The position numbers and the translations under genes were made by a program. Shown one piece after another: positions 1-14,510 of a DNA stretch of 64,000 nucleotides; position 1 is the stretch's first letter, and the number at the start of each line of letters is the position of its first letter. The stretch lies in the NCBI RefSeq assembly GCF_019145235.1, contig NZ_JAHSTV010000005.1:1-64000 (forward strand). Reading direction: 5' to 3'. The notes under the pieces are model-generated. The model saw only the letters and a program-made list of their open reading frames with translations, did not search any database and was not told the DNA's origin. The stretch comes from Pseudomonas farris. Lineage in GTDB: Bacteria; Pseudomonadota; Gammaproteobacteria; Pseudomonadales; Pseudomonadaceae.

Positions 1-19
1 CATTTGTTATATGTTGTGC

Positions 20-1030
20 TTAAGCGAGGTTTTCGTCGGTAGTCGGCACGATCAGGATGCCGGCGCGCAGGCCGTTCTTGACCCTGGGGTTCGGGAAGAT
101 GATCCGGGCGCCCTTCTCTTCGATGATCCAGCGGGTATTGGCGATATCCTCGGCCAGCACATACCCCACTTTCAACTCCGAAAAGTTTTCGATATCCGCC
201 GGCAGGTTCAGACGGAAGCTATCGCTGTGCTTGATGATTTCCCGTGCGACGCTGAACAACTGCAAGCCATCCAGCCCTTCGTCGGTCATTGGCGGCTCGG
301 TGCCTTCGATGATCTGCTTCAGGCGGGTTTCAAGAAGGTCGACGTTGACCCCGTCGTTCTGCCCGAACGGCCGGGCCTTGCCCAGCTCCAGGGTGAAGGA
401 CTCGGCATCGAGCTTGTCGTAGGTGTAGGAGCTGAAGACGATGGAGGGTTTGTTCTGCAGCAGCACCGCTTCCATGCCGGCGGCGCGCAAGCGAGCCAGT
501 TCCTGGCGTGAATGCTGACGACCTTCTTTCCAGGGATACAGGGCGAACTGCTCGATTTTCGAGCCACGGATCGCTGTGTGCAGGTCGTAGTGCAGGCGAT
601 TGCGGTCCGGCAGGCTGAAGAAAGTCGCCGCCAGCCGCTCTAGCTCACAAGCGCGTAACGCCTCGGAACCGCTGGTTTGTTCGTGACGGCCGTTGAACAG
701 CCGATTGACGTCCTGCTCGATAAAACGCTCACCGCGGCGGATAGCCTCGGGGTTGCCGAACAGAAACAGAATACGTGCGCGCGGCTTCAAGTCACCGCGG
801 GCGATGTCATGCAACAGACGATCGAGCAGCTCGATCGGCGCTGTTTCGTTGCCATGGATGCCAGCCGAGAGCAGCAGGTCCAGGCCATTGTCGCGGGCTT
901 CAGGTGGCCGGACTTCCAGCGCACCTTCGCTCAACCAGCGCATCCGCACGCCTTCGACAGTCAGTTGAGTCTTCTCCGCCGGTTCGCGGCCGGCGAGGGT
1001 CAGTTCAAGCAGTTTGCCGAGGGCGAGCAT
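20..1030 (-). CDS. astE: succinylglutamate desuccinylase
   Basis: Last enzyme of the arginine succinyltransferase (AST) pathway: it hydrolyses N-succinylglutamate to glutamate and succinate in the cytoplasm. The 336-residue product is full length for the family. The zinc carboxypeptidase-like core is visible: a GIHGNETAP segment (His and Glu ligands, about residues 58-66), a later [11 protein letters not shown] segment (third ligand His) and a conserved [12 protein letters not shown] stretch. It is the last gene of the operon aruC-aruF-aruG-astD-astB-small gene-astE, 12 bp after the small gene. No terminator lies within the 19 bases left in the window. Identification is firm from sequence and operon position. 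Confidence 0.97.
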   Translation of the reverse strand: MLALGKLLELTLAGREPAEKTQLTVEGVRMRWLSEGALEVRPPEARDNGLDLLLSAGIHGNETAPIELLDRLLHDIARGDLKPRARILFLFGNPEAIRRGERFIEQDVNRLFNGRHEQTSGSEALRACELERLAATFFSLPDRNRLHYDLHTAIRGSKIEQFALYPWKEGRQHSRQELARLRAAGMEAVLLQNKPSIVFSSYTYDKLDAESFTLELGKARPFGQNDGVNVDLLETRLKQIIEGTEPPMTDEGLDGLQLFSVAREIIKHSDSFRLNLPADIENFSELKVGYVLAEDIANTRWIIEEKGARIIFPNPRVKNGLRAGILIVPTTDENLA

Positions 1031-1042
1031 AGAGCGGTTTCC

Positions 1043-1333
1043 TTAGTGGTCGTGATTGCAATCCGGGCCGTGTACATGGTCCTCATCATCACCGACGTCG
1101 GCCGGTTCCATCTCCAGTTGCAGACTTACCAGATTAGTCGCCAATGGGCGCAGCAGCAGGTTTGCGTATTCAGCGTCACCTTCTTCGACGTCCACGCCGA
1201 TCAGCAACTGGCCACGGCCGTCCTGCTGGATCCACAGCTCTTTGCCTTGCCACATGACCGCGACGCGGGTGCAGGAAGTTTCCAGTTGCGTGCCGTCGGT
1301 GTCTTCAAGGATCAGCTGCAGGGTATCGCTCAT
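1043..1333 (-). CDS. small conserved protein in the ast operon, His-rich C-terminus
   Basis: Protein of 96 residues lying between astB and astE, as in other pseudomonads. The reading frame could start at a TTG at 1357, but the ATG at 1333 is preferred: it follows a purine-rich stretch and avoids overlap with astB. No catalytic domain is recognised. The body looks like a small beta-rich fold, and the last 20 residues are acidic and end HVHGPDCNHDH, a run of His and Cys that could bind a metal ion. Co-transcription suggests a role in arginine catabolism or in metal supply to zinc-dependent AstE; that link is inference. I recognise it only as a Pseudomonas hypothetical protein. Confidence 0.8.
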   Translation of the reverse strand: MSDTLQLILEDTDGTQLETSCTRVAVMWQGKELWIQQDGRGQLLIGVDVEEGDAEYANLLLRPLATNLVSLQLEMEPADVGDDEDHVHGPDCNHDH

Positions 1334-1353
1334 GTGTTTTACGCTCTCGACGT

Positions 1354-2700
1354 TCAATTGATCTGGAATGGATAAACCGCGCCCAGTTTAAGGATTTGCG
1401 TCAGTTCATCCAGTGCCGTCCGGCACTCAAGCAGCAATTGCGGGTCCGCGAGATCGTTTTCGGTCATGCGGTCGCGGTAGTGCTTGTCGACCCATTCGGT
1501 CAATGTGCCGTACAACGGTGCCGTCATGATAACCCCTTGGTTGACGGCCGCCAGTTCGGTTTCGTTAAGTGCGACACGTAACCGCAGGCAAGCCGGGCCA
1601 CCGCCGTTCTGCATGCTCTGTTTGAGATCGAAAACTTTTACTTCGCGGATCAGGCTGCCAGAACTGGTCAGGCCTTGCAGGTACTGCCAGACACGCTCGT
1701 TGCCACGGCATTCTTCCGGCACGATCAATAGCATGGAGCCGTCAGGACGCGACAGCAGCTGGCTATTGAACAGGTAGGAACGAACGGCGTCTTCCACGGT
1801 GACCGCGGAACGCGGTACGCAGATCGACTGAAATTTCCCACCGACTTTTGCGAGTTTGCCGTGCAGTTCAGCGAGCATCTGTTCGGTGTCGAGGAAGGCG
1901 TCCTCGTGATAGAACAGCACTTCGCCGTTACCCACTGCGATCACGTCGTTGTGGAACACACCTTGATCGATCACCGAAGGGTTCTGCTGCGCATAGACCA
2001 CGCCCTCATCGCTCAGACCGTGCAGACGCGCGACGGCCTGGGACGCTTCGAGCGTCTGGCGTGCCGGGTACTTCTGCGGATTCGGGTAACGAGTGTCGAA
2101 CGCACTGCGACCGAACACGAAAAACTCGACGCCAGCTTCACCGTAGTCACGGCAGAAACGGGTGTGGTTGGCCGCGCCTTCGTCACCGAACTGCGCCACG
2201 GCGGGCAAAGCAGCGTGGTGAGCAAAGTGCTTCTGATCGGCGAACATCGCCCCCAGTACGCGGCTGGTGGTCGGGTGTTCGATGCTGCGGTGGTATTTGC
2301 AGTTCAGGTTGGCGGCGGTGAAGTGCACGCAACCATCCGCGGTGTCGGCACTCGGGCTGACCGTGGCGGCGTTGGCCACCCACATGCTCGACGCCGAGCA
2401 ACTGGCAACCAGCAGCGGCATGGCATCTCTAGCGGCGCGCTCGATTACCTGAGCATCGGTACCGCTGAAACCCAGGCGGCGCAGTGCGGCTACGTCCGGA
2501 CGTTCTTGTGGCGCCAAAACGCCTTGCTGAAAGCCCATCTCCATCAGCGCTTTCATCTTCGCCAAGCCTTGCAGCGCGGCTTCCTTCGGGTTCGAAGACT
2601 GCTGGCTGTTGCTCTGGGACGCGACGTTGCCGTAAGACAGGCCGCCGTAGTTATGGGTCGGCCCCACTAGACCGTCAAAATTGACTTCATAGGATTTCAT
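1354..2700 (-). CDS. astB: N-succinylarginine dihydrolase
   Basis: Second step of the AST pathway: converts N2-succinylarginine to N2-succinylornithine, releasing two ammonia and CO2. The 448-residue product starts [20 protein letters not shown], which is the family's usual N-terminus, so the ATG at 2700 is chosen over an in-frame start 36 bases upstream. It belongs to the amidinotransferase fold. The active-site His lies in [13 protein letters not shown] (about residue 248) and the nucleophilic Cys in [10 protein letters not shown] near residue 365. A 165-bp gap separates it from astD and contains a REP doublet, which may act as an mRNA processing or stability point inside the operon. Confidence 0.97.
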   Translation of the reverse strand: MKSYEVNFDGLVGPTHNYGGLSYGNVASQSNSQQSSNPKEAALQGLAKMKALMEMGFQQGVLAPQERPDVAALRRLGFSGTDAQVIERAARDAMPLLVASCSASSMWVANAATVSPSADTADGCVHFTAANLNCKYHRSIEHPTTSRVLGAMFADQKHFAHHAALPAVAQFGDEGAANHTRFCRDYGEAGVEFFVFGRSAFDTRYPNPQKYPARQTLEASQAVARLHGLSDEGVVYAQQNPSVIDQGVFHNDVIAVGNGEVLFYHEDAFLDTEQMLAELHGKLAKVGGKFQSICVPRSAVTVEDAVRSYLFNSQLLSRPDGSMLLIVPEECRGNERVWQYLQGLTSSGSLIREVKVFDLKQSMQNGGGPACLRLRVALNETELAAVNQGVIMTAPLYGTLTEWVDKHYRDRMTENDLADPQLLLECRTALDELTQILKLGAVYPFQIN

Positions 2701-2773
2701 CAGCGAGGCTCCACGAGAATCTGTTGTTATAGGCATCAGTAACTAACTGTTCAGTGCGACCAAGTCGCGACCA

Positions 2774-2860
2774 TCGCGGGCAAGCCCGCTTCCACAGGTT
2801 CGGAGGTGTTCACAAATTTTGTGTTCCTCTCAATCACTGTGGAGCGGGCTTGCCCGCGAT
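2774..2860. repeat. REP doublet inside the ast operon
   Basis: Two inverted copies of a GCGGGCAAGCCCGCTTCCACA-type element (2774-2796 and 2838-2859) separated by about 40 bases. It can fold as a long stem-loop in the mRNA between astD and astB. It is a variant of the more common GAGCGGGCTTGCTCGCGA element seen elsewhere in the window. Confidence 0.85.
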
Positions 2861-2865
2861 TGGCG

Positions 2866-5357
<2,492 letters not shown>

Positions 5358-5444
5358 GCTATCTCCTCAAACGGGCCGCTGACGCCACCCGTGAAACTCG
5401 CTGCTTTACTAAGCATTCATTCTTTATAGGCATAGCAGCAGGCG

Positions 5445-6464
5445 TTAAACCGCCACCAGGCGCACGCTGGCACCTTCGCCGACGCCCAAGGCTTCGGCCG
5501 CTTCCAGATCCAGGGTCACGGGTTTGCCCGGCGCGTAATCGAGCTCAAGCAAAACAGCGCGGTAATCCTGCAGTTGGGCGTTGGCCACCAGGTACTGACG
5601 ACCGGCACCTTTGACCGGCTCGCCGATTTTCACCGGGACTACACGGCTCTGGGCGATCGAACGGATCCCCGAGACGCGGGCGTGCAGAGTCGGGCCACCG
5701 TCGAAAATGTCGATGTAGTGGTCGGTCTCGAAGCCTTCGCGCATCAGGATGTCGAAAGTGATCTGCGCCCGTGGGTGCACCTGGCCCATCGCCTCTTGAG
5801 CGGAGTCCGGCAGCAACGGCACGTAGATCGGGTAATGCGGCATCAGCTCGGCCAGGAACGTGCGGCTTTTCAGACCACACAGACGCTCGGCAGCGGCGTA
5901 GTTGAGGTCGAAGAAGTTGCGACCGATGGCATCCCAGAACGGCGAGTCGCCATTTTCGTCGCTGTAACCGACGATCTCGGTCACCACCGAATCGGCAAAG
6001 CGTTCCGGGTGGCTGGCCACGAACAACAGGCGACCACGGGAATTGAGCTCCGCCCAAGGCGAACCCACCAACTCCGGCTTCACGTAGAAACTGGTCAGCA
6101 AGCTGTTGCCAGTCAGGTCGTGGCACTGGGAGAGCACGTGGATCTTGTTGTGAATCTTCAGCTCGCGGGAGGCATGCACGAAAGTTTCGTTACGGAAGCT
6201 GTAGAACGGCTCGGAGTAACCGGCCGAGGCAACGATGGCCGAACAGCCGACCAGCTTGCCGGTGGCCGTGTCTTCGAGGACGAAGAAATAGCTCTCTTCA
6301 CCGTTGAAGCTGACTTCGGCGGCGAACGAAGCTTCGCTTGCGGCGATCTTGTCGCTCAGGCGTTCAACGTCATCCGGCAAGGAAGTGACACCAATCGGGC
6401 TGTCCGCAGCCAGACGCTGTACCTCGCCCAGATCAGCCATTTGCGCGGGGCGCATCACCAGCAT
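5445..6464 (-). CDS. aruF: arginine/ornithine succinyltransferase, alpha subunit
   Basis: Partner subunit of AruG in arginine N-succinyltransferase. The product has 339 residues and the AstA fold, with FVLEDTATGKLVGCSAIVAS near residue 80 and YSEPFYSFRNETFVHASREL after it. The start at 6464 has a strong Shine-Dalgarno (AAAGGAGTGACACC). It lies 225 bp downstream of aruC, and that gap contains a REP doublet. Subunit naming follows the P. aeruginosa operon order aruCFGDBE. Confidence 0.95.
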   Translation of the reverse strand: MLVMRPAQMADLGEVQRLAADSPIGVTSLPDDVERLSDKIAASEASFAAEVSFNGEESYFFVLEDTATGKLVGCSAIVASAGYSEPFYSFRNETFVHASRELKIHNKIHVLSQCHDLTGNSLLTSFYVKPELVGSPWAELNSRGRLLFVASHPERFADSVVTEIVGYSDENGDSPFWDAIGRNFFDLNYAAAERLCGLKSRTFLAELMPHYPIYVPLLPDSAQEAMGQVHPRAQITFDILMREGFETDHYIDIFDGGPTLHARVSGIRSIAQSRVVPVKIGEPVKGAGRQYLVANAQLQDYRAVLLELDYAPGKPVTLDLEAAEALGVGEGASVRLVAV

Positions 6465-6533
6465 GGTGTCACTCCTTTCTCATTTAACACTTTTAGGAAA
6501 AATAACCGGGCTGTCATTGAAGACACTCGGACT

Positions 6534-6627
6534 AATGTGGGAGCGGGCTTGCTCGCGAAAGCGGTGGGTTAGTCGACATCATTGCTGTCTGACCCACCGC
6601 TTTCGCGAGCAAGCCCGCTCCCACATT
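6534..6627. repeat. REP doublet (REPIN) between aruC and aruF
   Basis: Two inverted AATGTGGGAGCGGGCTTGCT-type elements with arms extending through GCGAAAGCGGTGGGT and its complement, so nearly the whole unit forms one long hairpin. It sits within the operon and could stabilise the upstream aruC transcript. Confidence 0.9.
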
Positions 6628-6689
6628 GAATCTGGCCCAGCATAAAAATTGGGTTCGACGCCTGAACAGTTCAGGCGTCGAAGGGACTA

Positions 6690-8055
<1,366 letters not shown>

Positions 8056-8214
8056 AATAGCGTCGCAAAGGCGCAGTTTAAACTGCCTGCAGGGTTTGCG
8101 GCAGGTTGCGAGGATCTTACTCATCCGGATTTTGCGGTGGCGGTATATATGTACCGCACGTCGCTGGCGCTCATGGTGTTTTCTGAAGCCTTCTTAACGC
8201 CAACGGCAACCTTC

Positions 8215-11200
8215 ATGAGCCTTATTAACGAAAATCCGGACGCTATCGATCTCGATCCGATGCCACCCTTCAGCAGGGACACCCATTACCAGCATCTGGT
8301 GAGCGTCATCCCCCACTGGCTGACGCAGGCGACTCCGCAAAAGCGTGAAGCCTTGAGCAAGGCCAAGCCTCGCCTGCCGACCGGCCTCAACAACGCGTCC
8401 CGCAGCCAGCACGCCGAATTACGCACACTCAATGCCTTGCACTGGCAAACGCAGAATCGCGTCGATCAGTCCCTGGCCAAGGTAAAAAATGCCAACGACT
8501 TTGCCGAACCGTTGCTGGTTGCAGCGCTGAAGGAGCGCTTCGGTCTGGAGCTGGACGTCCACCAAACCTTTTTGCGTCTTTATATTCTCGCCCATATCCC
8601 GTGGCTTCGACTGAAGTCGGGTGCGGCGCGCATCTGGACGGTGTCGCTGCTGGACGCCGCGCTGCACAATTTCGAAAGCAGCGAAACCGAGGACGACGCC
8701 TTCGAGCCCGCCTCGACCTACATCAGCGCCCCTTCCTCTGCAGGGCATTTCAATGAACTGCCGCACGTCCTGCTAAAAATGCCCATCACGGCATTCACAC
8801 AGCTGTGCCGGGAACTGGATATTGGCGAACACTACAAAACGTACCTCGAAGAAAACCTGGGCATTAGCAACCCGGTGGTCGCGGCGACCCTGCAACCCAG
8901 CATCCGCGACAGCCAGAAAACGGCCCTCAACACCGCCCTGCAAATGGCCTACATGCAAAACCAGCTTGGCGGCGATGTCCATCGCCTGATCCTTGGCTTA
9001 CTCGACGGCCTGCAACATCTACGTCTGCGCGGACAGGCATGGGGCTGTCATGAACTGACTATCATGAACGCACGCCTGACTGGCATCGTGCTGTTTTCCC
9101 CGGATCTGGAACGTGCGCCTGAAGTGGCCCGAGTGGTGGCCTATATCCCCGACGACCCCGAACACCCGATCAAGGAATATGCCTCCTCCGGCGCATTCGC
9201 CCAGGAGTTGACCCAGCGCTTGCGCAGTCCTGACTATCAACAGTTCTTCAGCCGCTTTATCGATCATGAGGATCGCGGGCACTTCTTCGCTCAGTTAAAC
9301 GACCGACTTGTCCCCATTACCTGGCAACCGGTTCAACCTGGCGACCCACGCCCCACCTGGAGAGAAAAACCAAGCCAGCGCGCCAACCTGCAAATGACGG
9401 CGACGCCGATCAAAGGCGATCTGTGGGTCCATCTCTACCAACGCAAACTCGACAAGATCCTCAACGATGCCCGAGTCATCGCGGTATCCACGGCGACGGT
9501 CGATCAGAAAGCTCGCTGGGCATTATGGGACTCCTTCACGGAAATCGCTTCGGCACTGCTAAACATCGCAGCCTTTGTCGCCCTGCCATTCGTGCCATTC
9601 CTCGGCGAGCTGATGCTGGCTTACATGGCGTACCAGTTACTCGACGAAACCTTCGAAAGCATTGTCGACTGGGCAGAAGGTCAGACGAGCGAAGCCTTCG
9701 AGCATTTCATGGGCGTGGTTGAATCGGCCGTGCAACTGGGCACCTTTGCTGTCGGCGGCGTCGTGGCAGCGGCCGAGTTTCGCGCCGTGTTGCCGCGCGA
9801 AATCGTTCAGTTCATCGACCGGTTCCATTCGGTCAAAACGCCCCAAGGCGAAAGCCGCTACTGGAAGCCGGATCTGAGCATTTATGAACAGCCCGGCACC
9901 CTTCCTCAGGCTGCCAGCCCCGATGAACTCGGGCTGTACCGCCACGACGGTAAAACCCTGTTGTCACTGGATAACAAACCCTACGCCGTCAGCCAGGACT
10001 CCGAGACTGGTGAGCACCGCATCGATCACCCGAGCCGTCCTGAAGCCTATAAGCCCGCACTCAAACACAATGGCGCCGGAGCCTGGCAGACCGAAATCGA
10101 CCAGCCGTTGAGCTGGGATCAAGCTACCGTGCTGCGCCGCCTCGGCCCTGACATGGAGCGATTCGCACCCTCGATGCGTGAGCGAATGCTGCAGATCAGC
10201 GGCTGCCACGAGAATGCCTTGCGCAAGATGCATGTGAATTCCAGTCAGACGCCTGCGCTGCTCGCCGATACACTGAAGCGTTTCATGATCGATCAGGACA
10301 TCCAGACCTTCATCGAGCTGATCGGCAGCGAGCAACCGACCGACTACCTGAAAGCCGACCTCGTCACGCAACTGGAACTGCTCTGCGACAACAGCTACTG
10401 GCCTGCTGACAAAGGACTGCGCCTGGTCGACAGCAAAGCACAAACCCTCTGGGAACGCGGAGCCGATGGCCAACCCATGGTCCAGATCAATCAGGCGCAC
10501 CTCAGCAACGGCGACCTGATCAAAACGCTATTGCTGAACTTGGGAGAAACCGAAACCAGAACGCTGATGGGCGAACATTTCGGCACGCCCTCCCCCAGCT
10601 TGAGCACCCGCGCCCGCACGTTGCGCCGGACCTTGGCAACGCTCGCCGAGAGCAAGCGAGAAACCCTGTTCGACAATCGATACCGCCGACTCGATCGCGC
10701 TACCTCTGGGCTCACGCAAAAACTCATCGACGCCGAACACGGTTTGCCGAGCAGCGTGGCAGAAGCACTGCTGCAAACCGCCAGCGATAAAGAGCTGCAA
10801 CAACTGGGGCGCGGTATCTTGCCCGAACGCCTCGAACAACTCACCCGTGAAGCCCAATTACAAGTCAGGATCACCCGGGCTTACGAAGGCCTGGAGATTC
10901 CCTCAAGCGCCAACAACCCCGACACCGATCGACTGGCCCTGCACACCCTGAAACGACTGCCGGGCTGGTCAGGGCAGATACGCCTGGAAATCCGCGAATA
11001 CGCCCATGGTGGACGCCTGCTCGACAGTGTCGGCAATGCCGATGCGCCAATCCGCAAAGTGCTCGTTCTAAATGCGGATGGCAGTTATCAGGCGTTTGAC
11101 GATGCCGGTCTTGAGCTCAGCGGCGCGAGCACGTTCTATCTGGATCTATTGCAGGCGCTACCGGACAGCGAGCGCTCGGCACTCGGCATCCACATTGGCG

Positions 11201-13260
11201 AAGGTGAAAAACTCAAACGGCTGATTCGCACCCATGCCCTGAATCGCGAGGAACTGCACTCAGTCCTGACGCAACACCCAATCCTGAAGCCCACCTACGA
11301 TCCGACCGTCATGCGTTTGCTCGGTGGCACGGATGGCTATCATCGCGCAAGGTTCGGTACGCCAACTCTACAGGCCTACGCCCATGACCTTTTCCCGCAA
11401 TTGTCACGCGAGGAACTGCAAACCTTTGTCGAACGCTTGCAACAGCACCCGAACGGCCCACGAGCAGAGCTGACCCGGCTCATCGCCGAACGCGCCCGAC
11501 TCAGCAATGCCCTGCAACTCTGGCGTAACGAAATCCCACTGTTCATGCCGGATACCCAGATCAGAATCACCCCTGAACAATTCAGCATTCAGCAGCGAAA
11601 TCGCCGATTACTGGCAGACGAATTACTCGATTGCTGGCGACAACAAGCCACACCGCTCCATGGTGAGGCCCCTCTGGTCGAATTCCGTTTTTCCCAACCA
11701 ATACTGGGTGAATTTCCGGTACTCGGCGAGGGCTTCAGTCACGTGACAAGCCTGTCGCTGGACGGCCATAGCGCCACACGCGGGATGCATGATTTTTTGC
11801 GAGGATACTCAGGCTTGCGTCGCCTCGCCTTGCGCGGCTTCAGGCTGAATCACCTTCCGCAAGCCATTGTGCAATCGCCGAACCTCACCGAACTGATTCT
11901 CAGCGACTGCGCCATCACCCTCACACCAGAGAGCCACGCCACCCTGTCAGCGCTGAACAAACTGGTGGTTCTGGATCTGTACAAAAACCCGCTGGGGTTC
12001 AACCCCACTGTCGAGAACATGCCGCAGCTAAGCTACATCGACGTATCGGACACCGGCATTTCCGGCCTCCCTCCCGGTTTGCTGACGCGCCCACACCTTC
12101 GAACTGCCCTGCTCAATGACAATCACATCCAGGAACTGCCCACCGCGCTTTTCGATCTCCCCACTGCCACCAGCGAGGGCGTCGACCTGGGCGGTAACCC
12201 GCTTTCGGCCGCCACTCGCGAACGCATAAAAATCCATTTCGGCCGTACGCGTCAGGACTTCGCCGTGTTTGCCGAACAGGCTGATATCAATCGGGTGCAG
12301 GCGCTGTACCCAGGCATGGACCAGGAAGAAGCCAGTGAGTTTATCTATCTGCAGCCTGGGACATTGGCCGACGGCAAAATGGCGATCACACGCCTGGAAA
12401 CCGAATTCAACACCCTCAACAACGACCTGTCAGCCTGGACAGCAGACGTACCGGCGGTGCACCCGGTGAGCGGAGCCCCTTTCACCGCGCAAGAGTTGCT
12501 CAGCGAACATTCGATCAGGGATGAATTCAAACGGATTGTGGAACTTTGCTGGCGCCGGCAAACCGATCTGGACGATTTCAATCAGCAACTTCAACCCACC
12601 TACGAGCTGAGCCTGCCCACCATTATTATCGGTAACTTGCCGGCGCTGCGGGCCGACTTCAGTCACGTCTCGCTGCTGTATTTACACAGCGTTGATGGAC
12701 TGACCTCAGGGGCCGAGCGTTTTCTGGAGAGCTTTCCCCGTCTCAAGGGGCTGACCATTCGTAACTACCGGCAGCAGAATTTCCCCGAGCCGATTTCCAG
12801 GATGGGCGATTTGACCGCATTGTCGATGACCGATTGCCAACTCACCCTGACGGCGCAAAGTGCACTGGAACTGGCACAGATGGAGCGGCTTGATTATCTG
12901 GACCTGAGCGACAACCCGCTGGGTGCCACGCCAGACGTGAGCCAGATGCCTCGTCTCACGACCCTGTTGCTGAACAACACCGGCATCACTGAATTGCCGC
13001 CGGGCCTGTTGCGACTCAAATCCCTGGACACCGTGGATCTGAGTGAAAACGCGATCACCCACATACCCGCCGATATTCTGGAATTGCCGCGGGACGTCAG
13101 TGAGAGCATCAATCTGAGGGGCAATCCACTGTCAGAGGAAAGCGTACAAACGCTGATCAATTATTTCAGGCAGACAGGTTTCGATTTCGGAGTCGATGAG
13201 GTCATTGATCAAGCGGAAATGGAGGTGTCGTCGTCCGAAGGCTCTGACGTCGATGAGTGA
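8215..13260 (+). CDS. large leucine-rich-repeat protein, dermonecrotic-toxin-like (DUF6543 type)
   Basis: Protein of 1,681 residues. I place the start at the ATG at 8215 (MSLINENPDAIDLDP). The frame is open from a TTG at 8029, but that would overlap the aruC ArgR sites, and no start has a convincing ribosome binding site. The N-terminal two thirds resembles the DUF6543/dermonecrotic toxin family of pseudomonads, with a hydrophobic helical hairpin at about residues 440-475 (ALLNIAAFVALPFVPFLGEL) and amphipathic helices after it. Two leucine-rich-repeat blocks follow, at about 1160-1345 and 1460-1658 (LDLYKNPL, LDLSDNPL, LPPGLL). The protein stops just after the second block with an acidic tail, with no C-terminal NEL ubiquitin-ligase-like domain. 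Likely an effector or contact toxin; target unknown. Confidence 0.85.
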   Translation: MSLINENPDAIDLDPMPPFSRDTHYQHLVSVIPHWLTQATPQKREALSKAKPRLPTGLNNASRSQHAELRTLNALHWQTQNRVDQSLAKVKNANDFAEPLLVAALKERFGLELDVHQTFLRLYILAHIPWLRLKSGAARIWTVSLLDAALHNFESSETEDDAFEPASTYISAPSSAGHFNELPHVLLKMPITAFTQLCRELDIGEHYKTYLEENLGISNPVVAATLQPSIRDSQKTALNTALQMAYMQNQLGGDVHRLILGLLDGLQHLRLRGQAWGCHELTIMNARLTGIVLFSPDLERAPEVARVVAYIPDDPEHPIKEYASSGAFAQELTQRLRSPDYQQFFSRFIDHEDRGHFFAQLNDRLVPITWQPVQPGDPRPTWREKPSQRANLQMTATPIKGDLWVHLYQRKLDKILNDARVIAVSTATVDQKARWALWDSFTEIASALLNIAAFVALPFVPFLGELMLAYMAYQLLDETFESIVDWAEGQTSEAFEHFMGVVESAVQLGTFAVGGVVAAAEFRAVLPREIVQFIDRFHSVKTPQGESRYWKPDLSIYEQPGTLPQAASPDELGLYRHDGKTLLSLDNKPYAVSQDSETGEHRIDHPSRPEAYKPALKHNGAGAWQTEIDQPLSWDQATVLRRLGPDMERFAPSMRERMLQISGCHENALRKMHVNSSQTPALLADTLKRFMIDQDIQTFIELIGSEQPTDYLKADLVTQLELLCDNSYWPADKGLRLVDSKAQTLWERGADGQPMVQINQAHLSNGDLIKTLLLNLGETETRTLMGEHFGTPSPSLSTRARTLRRTLATLAESKRETLFDNRYRRLDRATSGLTQKLIDAEHGLPSSVAEALLQTASDKELQQLGRGILPERLEQLTREAQLQVRITRAYEGLEIPSSANNPDTDRLALHTLKRLPGWSGQIRLEIREYAHGGRLLDSVGNADAPIRKVLVLNADGSYQAFDDAGLELSGASTFYLDLLQALPDSERSALGIHIGEGEKLKRLIRTHALNREELHSVLTQHPILKPTYDPTVMRLLGGTDGYHRARFGTPTLQAYAHDLFPQLSREELQTFVERLQQHPNGPRAELTRLIAERARLSNALQLWRNEIPLFMPDTQIRITPEQFSIQQRNRRLLADELLDCWRQQATPLHGEAPLVEFRFSQPILGEFPVLGEGFSHVTSLSLDGHSATRGMHDFLRGYSGLRRLALRGFRLNHLPQAIVQSPNLTELILSDCAITLTPESHATLSALNKLVVLDLYKNPLGFNPTVENMPQLSYIDVSDTGISGLPPGLLTRPHLRTALLNDNHIQELPTALFDLPTATSEGVDLGGNPLSAATRERIKIHFGRTRQDFAVFAEQADINRVQALYPGMDQEEASEFIYLQPGTLADGKMAITRLETEFNTLNNDLSAWTADVPAVHPVSGAPFTAQELLSEHSIRDEFKRIVELCWRRQTDLDDFNQQLQPTYELSLPTIIIGNLPALRADFSHVSLLYLHSVDGLTSGAERFLESFPRLKGLTIRNYRQQNFPEPISRMGDLTALSMTDCQLTLTAQSALELAQMERLDYLDLSDNPLGATPDVSQMPRLTTLLLNNTGITELPPGLLRLKSLDTVDLSENAITHIPADILELPRDVSESINLRGNPLSEESVQTLINYFRQTGFDFGVDEVIDQAEMEVSSSEGSDVDE

Positions 13261-13283
13261 TCGACGCCAGACTTAACGACGGA

Positions 13284-14264
13284 TCAACCGCGTTCCGACG
13301 GCACCGATGACAACTCGAACGGACTGCTGCTGCGCCGCTGGTTGCGATCTTCCCGCGGCGTGGCGCCGAAGAAGTTGCGGTAGGCGCTGGAAAAATGCGG
13401 CCCCGAAGAGAAGCCACACGACAGGCCGATCTGGATGATCGACTTGCTGGTTTGCATCAACATCTGCCGGGCCTTGTTCAGGCGCAATTCCAGGTAGTAC
13501 TGGCTCGGCACACGGTTGAGGTATTGCTTGAAGATCCGCTCCAGTTGCCGACGCGATACGCACACATGCTGGGCGATTTCGTCGGTGGTCAGCGGCTCTT
13601 CGATGTTGGCTTCCATCAGCAACACCGCTTGGGTGAGCTTCGGATGACTGGACCCCAAACGGTTCTGCAACGGAATGCGTTGGCGCTCGCCGCCTTCACG
13701 GATGCGTTCGACAACCAGTTCTTCCGACACCGCACCAGCCAGTTCAGCGCCGTGATCACGGGCCAGCACTGCCAGCAGCAAATCGAGTACCGACATGCCT
13801 CCGCATGCGGTGAGGCGATCGCGATCCCAGTCAAACAGATGACTGGTAGCAATCACTTTCGGGAAACGCTCGGCGAAATCGTCCTGCCAGCGCCAATGCA
13901 CGGCAGCGCGGTAACCGTCGAGCAAACCCAACTGCGCCAACGGGTAAACACCAGCAGACAAACCGCCAATCACACACCCGGCTCGCACCAGTTGTTTCAG
14001 CCCACTGCTGAGCGCTGGCGCAAGTGAGGTCGGTGGCTCGTCAGCGAGCAGGAACAGTTTCTGGAAGTTTTCGAGCTTGCCGACCCAGGGCTCACCCGGC
14101 AATTGCCAGGCACCTTCGGTCGGCGGTTCGGCCTGCAAAAACGACAGTTCGTAAACAACGTCCGGGTGCACACGCTGGGCAACACGCAAGGCCTCCTCAG
14201 CCAGCGCAAGCGTCAGAGCTTTAGTGCTGGGCCAAATCAGGAAACCAATTCGATGGGCAGTCAT
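13284..14264 (-). CDS. argR: AraC/GlxA-family transcriptional regulator of arginine genes
   Basis: Regulator of 326 residues that closes the aot operon, the position of argR in P. aeruginosa. The start is the ATG at 14264 (MTAHRIGFLIWPS); the frame extends upstream through a REP element, which is not coding. The N-terminal half is a DJ-1/PfpI-like GATase1 domain with the GGLSAGVYPLAQLG region around residue 105. The C-terminal quarter is a double helix-turn-helix AraC domain (VSRRQLERIFKQYL, then IIQIGLSCGFSSGPHFSSAY). It should bind TGTCGC-N8-AA half-sites at aruC and aotJ with arginine as effector. It faces the LRR gene tail to tail, 23 bp apart. Confidence 0.92.
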   Translation of the reverse strand: MTAHRIGFLIWPSTKALTLALAEEALRVAQRVHPDVVYELSFLQAEPPTEGAWQLPGEPWVGKLENFQKLFLLADEPPTSLAPALSSGLKQLVRAGCVIGGLSAGVYPLAQLGLLDGYRAAVHWRWQDDFAERFPKVIATSHLFDWDRDRLTACGGMSVLDLLLAVLARDHGAELAGAVSEELVVERIREGGERQRIPLQNRLGSSHPKLTQAVLLMEANIEEPLTTDEIAQHVCVSRRQLERIFKQYLNRVPSQYYLELRLNKARQMLMQTSKSIIQIGLSCGFSSGPHFSSAYRNFFGATPREDRNQRRSSSPFELSSVPSERG

Positions 14265-14353
14265 GGCGGGCAATCCGAAACGAAAACAGTGATGAAGGCA
14301 TGGGCCAATGCTAGCCCGTAAATGAACGCAAATCTCAAAACTAATAGCGATCA

Positions 14354-14447
14354 CCTGTGGGAGCGGGCTTGCTCGCGAAGGCGGTGGTTCAGATAGCAAC
14401 GATGTTGACTGATACACCGCTTTCGCGAGCAAGCCCGCTCCCACAGG
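14354..14447. repeat. REP doublet (REPIN) between aotP and argR
   Basis: Inverted pair of CCTGTGGGAGCGGGCTTGCT-type elements with a long shared stem. It lies in the 246-bp gap between aotP and argR and may set off argR as a separately processed message. Confidence 0.9.
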
Positions 14448-14510
14448 GAATTGGGGCCAGCCTTTAGGTTGCGAAGCATGCACTATACCGGTGCGCAACG
14501 GGAGTTCGGT

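Noticed and set aside
13261..13283. Terminator between the LRR gene and argR
   Set aside because: The 23-bp convergent gap has no inverted repeat or T-run.
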